Below, in pieces: positions 19,559 through 20,987 of a stretch of DNA of 20,987 bases (within the stretch, counting starts at the first letter, position 1; each line of letters starts with the position of its first letter). The DNA is taken from assembly GCA_016234305.1 (NCBI GenBank), contig JACRFM010000017.1:1-20987 (forward strand). The letters run 5' to 3'. The position numbers and the translations under genes were made by a program. The notes beneath the pieces are model-generated. The model worked only from the letters and a program-made list of their open reading frames with translations. It ran no database searches and had not been told where the DNA came from. This DNA is from Candidatus Kerfeldbacteria bacterium (GTDB lineage Bacteria > Patescibacteriota > Patescibacteriia > Veblenbacterales > UBA10138).

Positions 19559-20987
19559 AAATAATGGCCTCTTGGTCAGAATAAACTTTTTTAAATCTCT
19601 TGTCGCGATTAAGCCACAGCAACATCTCAGTGTGTTCTTTGTCTACCATAATATATGAAGCTTTAAAAGTATCTTTAGCAATATCATAGAGCCGGCGGCG
19701 CTCGCCGCGCGTGGCCGCCACCCATAACCAGTATTTAGAGCGGTCATACTCGTACATGAAAGTCTGGTCCAATCCGGTAAGATAGTAATTGTGCTGATTA
19801 TTGTACCACAGCACCGGAAAATTACTCCAGTCGCTCTGAAATATAATCGCCCGAGGTAAGGTATTTTTCTTTAACCAACTTGACGCCCCTTGATATTTAG
19901 TCAAAGGGAAACCGGCTCGCAATCCGCTATCAGCTTCGCTAAATCCGCGCCACAAGCCAACCGGTATTATAATAACCAAATAGGCAGTTAAAAAACCAAC
20001 AAATATTTTACTCTTTAAAACCTCGGGTAGCCAAGTTTTAATCTCCGCCAGCAAATTCGGCTGCCTCAGGAGCGGCCATAGGTCACGCCACATCAGTCCG
20101 CTTGACATCACTAGCCAGGGCACTAAATATTCAACCTGGCGCCGGGCTTTTAAAGTATAAACCAAAAAAATAACAGCTAACGACCAAGCAGTTCGCGTTA
20201 GAATTGTTTGTTTTTTGAAATTAAAAACCGCCGCGATAGTTAATAATATAAAAACACCCAGAGGTAAGGCGATGTTAGAAACCAACTCCCAAGGATTATA
20301 AGGATACCATTCAGCGCCGACACCCAAGAACTTATGATAAGCCGTCAGCGCCATAGCAAACAATTGCTTCAAATAAAGCAGATTGGTGGGGAAATAAGGA
20401 TTAATTACCAAACCAGCCAGACAACCCAAAATTATAACACCCAGCAATTTAAAATTTCTCGGACTTAAAACCAACCTAAGCGCTGGCCGGAAGTGGTAGT
20501 TAGCTTGGGTGGCACTTTCAACCGCTATAAAAACTAAAGCCAAAACCAAGAGCAGCGGCCAGGCGCTATAAAGCCAGGTATAAAACCAGGACCACCACCA
20601 AAGCCAGCCCAATTTACGGCTGGTTATCAAATAATAGCCGAGTACCGCCACCCCCACGCCGATGGCCGGCACTTTACCTAAGGATAAACGAAATAGCAGC
20701 GGGCTGGTAGTCAGGAGCAACAACACGCCTGCCCCCCACCAAGGCACGCGCCAACGATACAAACACCAAGCAATTATGGTAATAGTCAGAGCCGCCAGCA
20801 GAGCCGTAATTAATTTTAAACCAACCAAATCCGGGACAATACTTAAGAAAGGAATCAATAGTAAATGATAACCAAAGTGATGGTCAATAAAAATCCGCTG
20901 ATAAAGCGACGCTTGTGTCCAGGGGAAGGTACGTAAAATACCGCCATCTCTAAGCATTATGGTTAAGCGAGTGTGATAAAAAGAGTC
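19533..20987 (-). CDS. GT-C membrane glycosyltransferase (5' end beyond the window)
   Basis: At least 484 residues; the frame is open through the right edge, so the ATG at 20957 is internal. The extra upstream codons read DSFYHTRLTIM, which joins to LRDGGILRTFPW and FIDHHFGYHLLLIPFL. This DSFYH...DHHFGYH pattern is typical of large GT-C enzymes whose first outside loop begins with an acidic residue and His-Tyr motif. About ten membrane helices follow. A C-terminal soluble part of about 110 residues (GASSWLKKNT to ALDEKSF) contains a FQSDWSNFPVLWYNN segment and ends with a globular domain. Probably uses polyprenol-phosphate sugars made by the 17584 gene product. First of the three-gene operon seen here. 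Confidence 0.82.
   Translation of the reverse strand, partial: DSFYHTRLTIMLRDGGILRTFPWTQASLYQRIFIDHHFGYHLLLIPFLSIVPDLVGLKLITALLAALTITIIAWCLYRWRVPWWGAGVLLLLTTSPLLFRLSLGKVPAIGVGVAVLGYYLITSRKLGWLWWWSWFYTWLYSAWPLLLVLALVFIAVESATQANYHFRPALRLVLSPRNFKLLGVIILGCLAGLVINPYFPTNLLYLKQLFAMALTAYHKFLGVGAEWYPYNPWELVSNIALPLGVFILLTIAAVFNFKKQTILTRTAWSLAVIFLVYTLKARRQVEYLVPWLVMSSGLMWRDLWPLLRQPNLLAEIKTWLPEVLKSKIFVGFLTAYLVIIIPVGLWRGFSEADSGLRAGFPLTKYQGASSWLKKNTLPRAIIFQSDWSNFPVLWYNNQHNYYLTGLDQTFMYEYDRSKYWLWVAATRGERRRLYDIAKDTFKASYIMVDKEHTEMLLWLNRDKRFKKVYSDQEAIIYALDEKSF

Noticed and set aside
20955..20957. ATG at 20957 as start of the GT-C gene
   Set aside because: The frame stays open to the window end and the upstream codons (DSFYHTRL) belong to the conserved first loop, so the true start is outside.
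1..20987. CRISPR array
   Set aside because: No series of regularly spaced direct repeats seen; the repeats found are palindromes and two-copy elements.

Overview
The window looks like a chromosome segment of a Patescibacteria/CPR-type bacterium. This is inferred from the clustered T4SS-pilin-like proteins with cysteine-rich tails, the compact overlapping genes, the mostly absent Shine-Dalgarno sequences and the many short palindromic repeats. No rRNA or marker gene is present to fix the taxonomy.

Layout. (1) 1-65: start of an IS5-type transposase, leaving the window. (2) 174-7524: metal and thiol handling. A copper-type P1B ATPase (174-2801) is followed by a small membrane protein, then by a tight gene run: DUF1573 protein, CcdA-like thiol transporter, helical protein, membrane-anchored CC/CxC protein, a small anchored protein, a double-thioredoxin protein and a small His/Cys protein. 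The run ends at a clear terminator (7542-7567). (3) 7525-8269: a hairpin-rich leader with a 40-residue membrane protein, the 3' end of a tRNA (possible attachment site), and a stretch that is open in both strands but looks non-coding. (4) 8270-11140: an AT-rich accessory island. It holds a controller-like HTH protein, an unrecognised protein in the restriction-enzyme position, and a convergent gene fusing a complete LexA repressor to a beta-class DNA methyltransferase. An HNH-nuclease reading frame without a normal start follows, between a promoter and a terminator. (5) 11318-13566: galU and a solute-binding lipoprotein, overlapping ATGA. (6) 13740-17537: four T4SS-pilin-like genes, two with long cysteine-rich C-terminal regions. 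(7) 17584-20987, minus strand: three overlapping genes for polyprenol-phosphate sugar transfer (GT-C enzyme cut by the window end, GT87/DUF2029 protein, DPM1-like GT2).

The two strongest unusual observations are these. First, a ~105-nt palindromic element is inserted in frame in two unrelated genes (P-type ATPase and GT2). Its copies differ by compensatory changes in both the terminal arms and an internal hairpin, much like Rickettsia palindromic elements. Second, the LexA-methyltransferase fusion keeps the Ala-Gly cleavage site and Ser/Lys catalytic pair and sits tail to tail with an HTH plus candidate endonuclease. This suggests a restriction-modification module wired to DNA damage.
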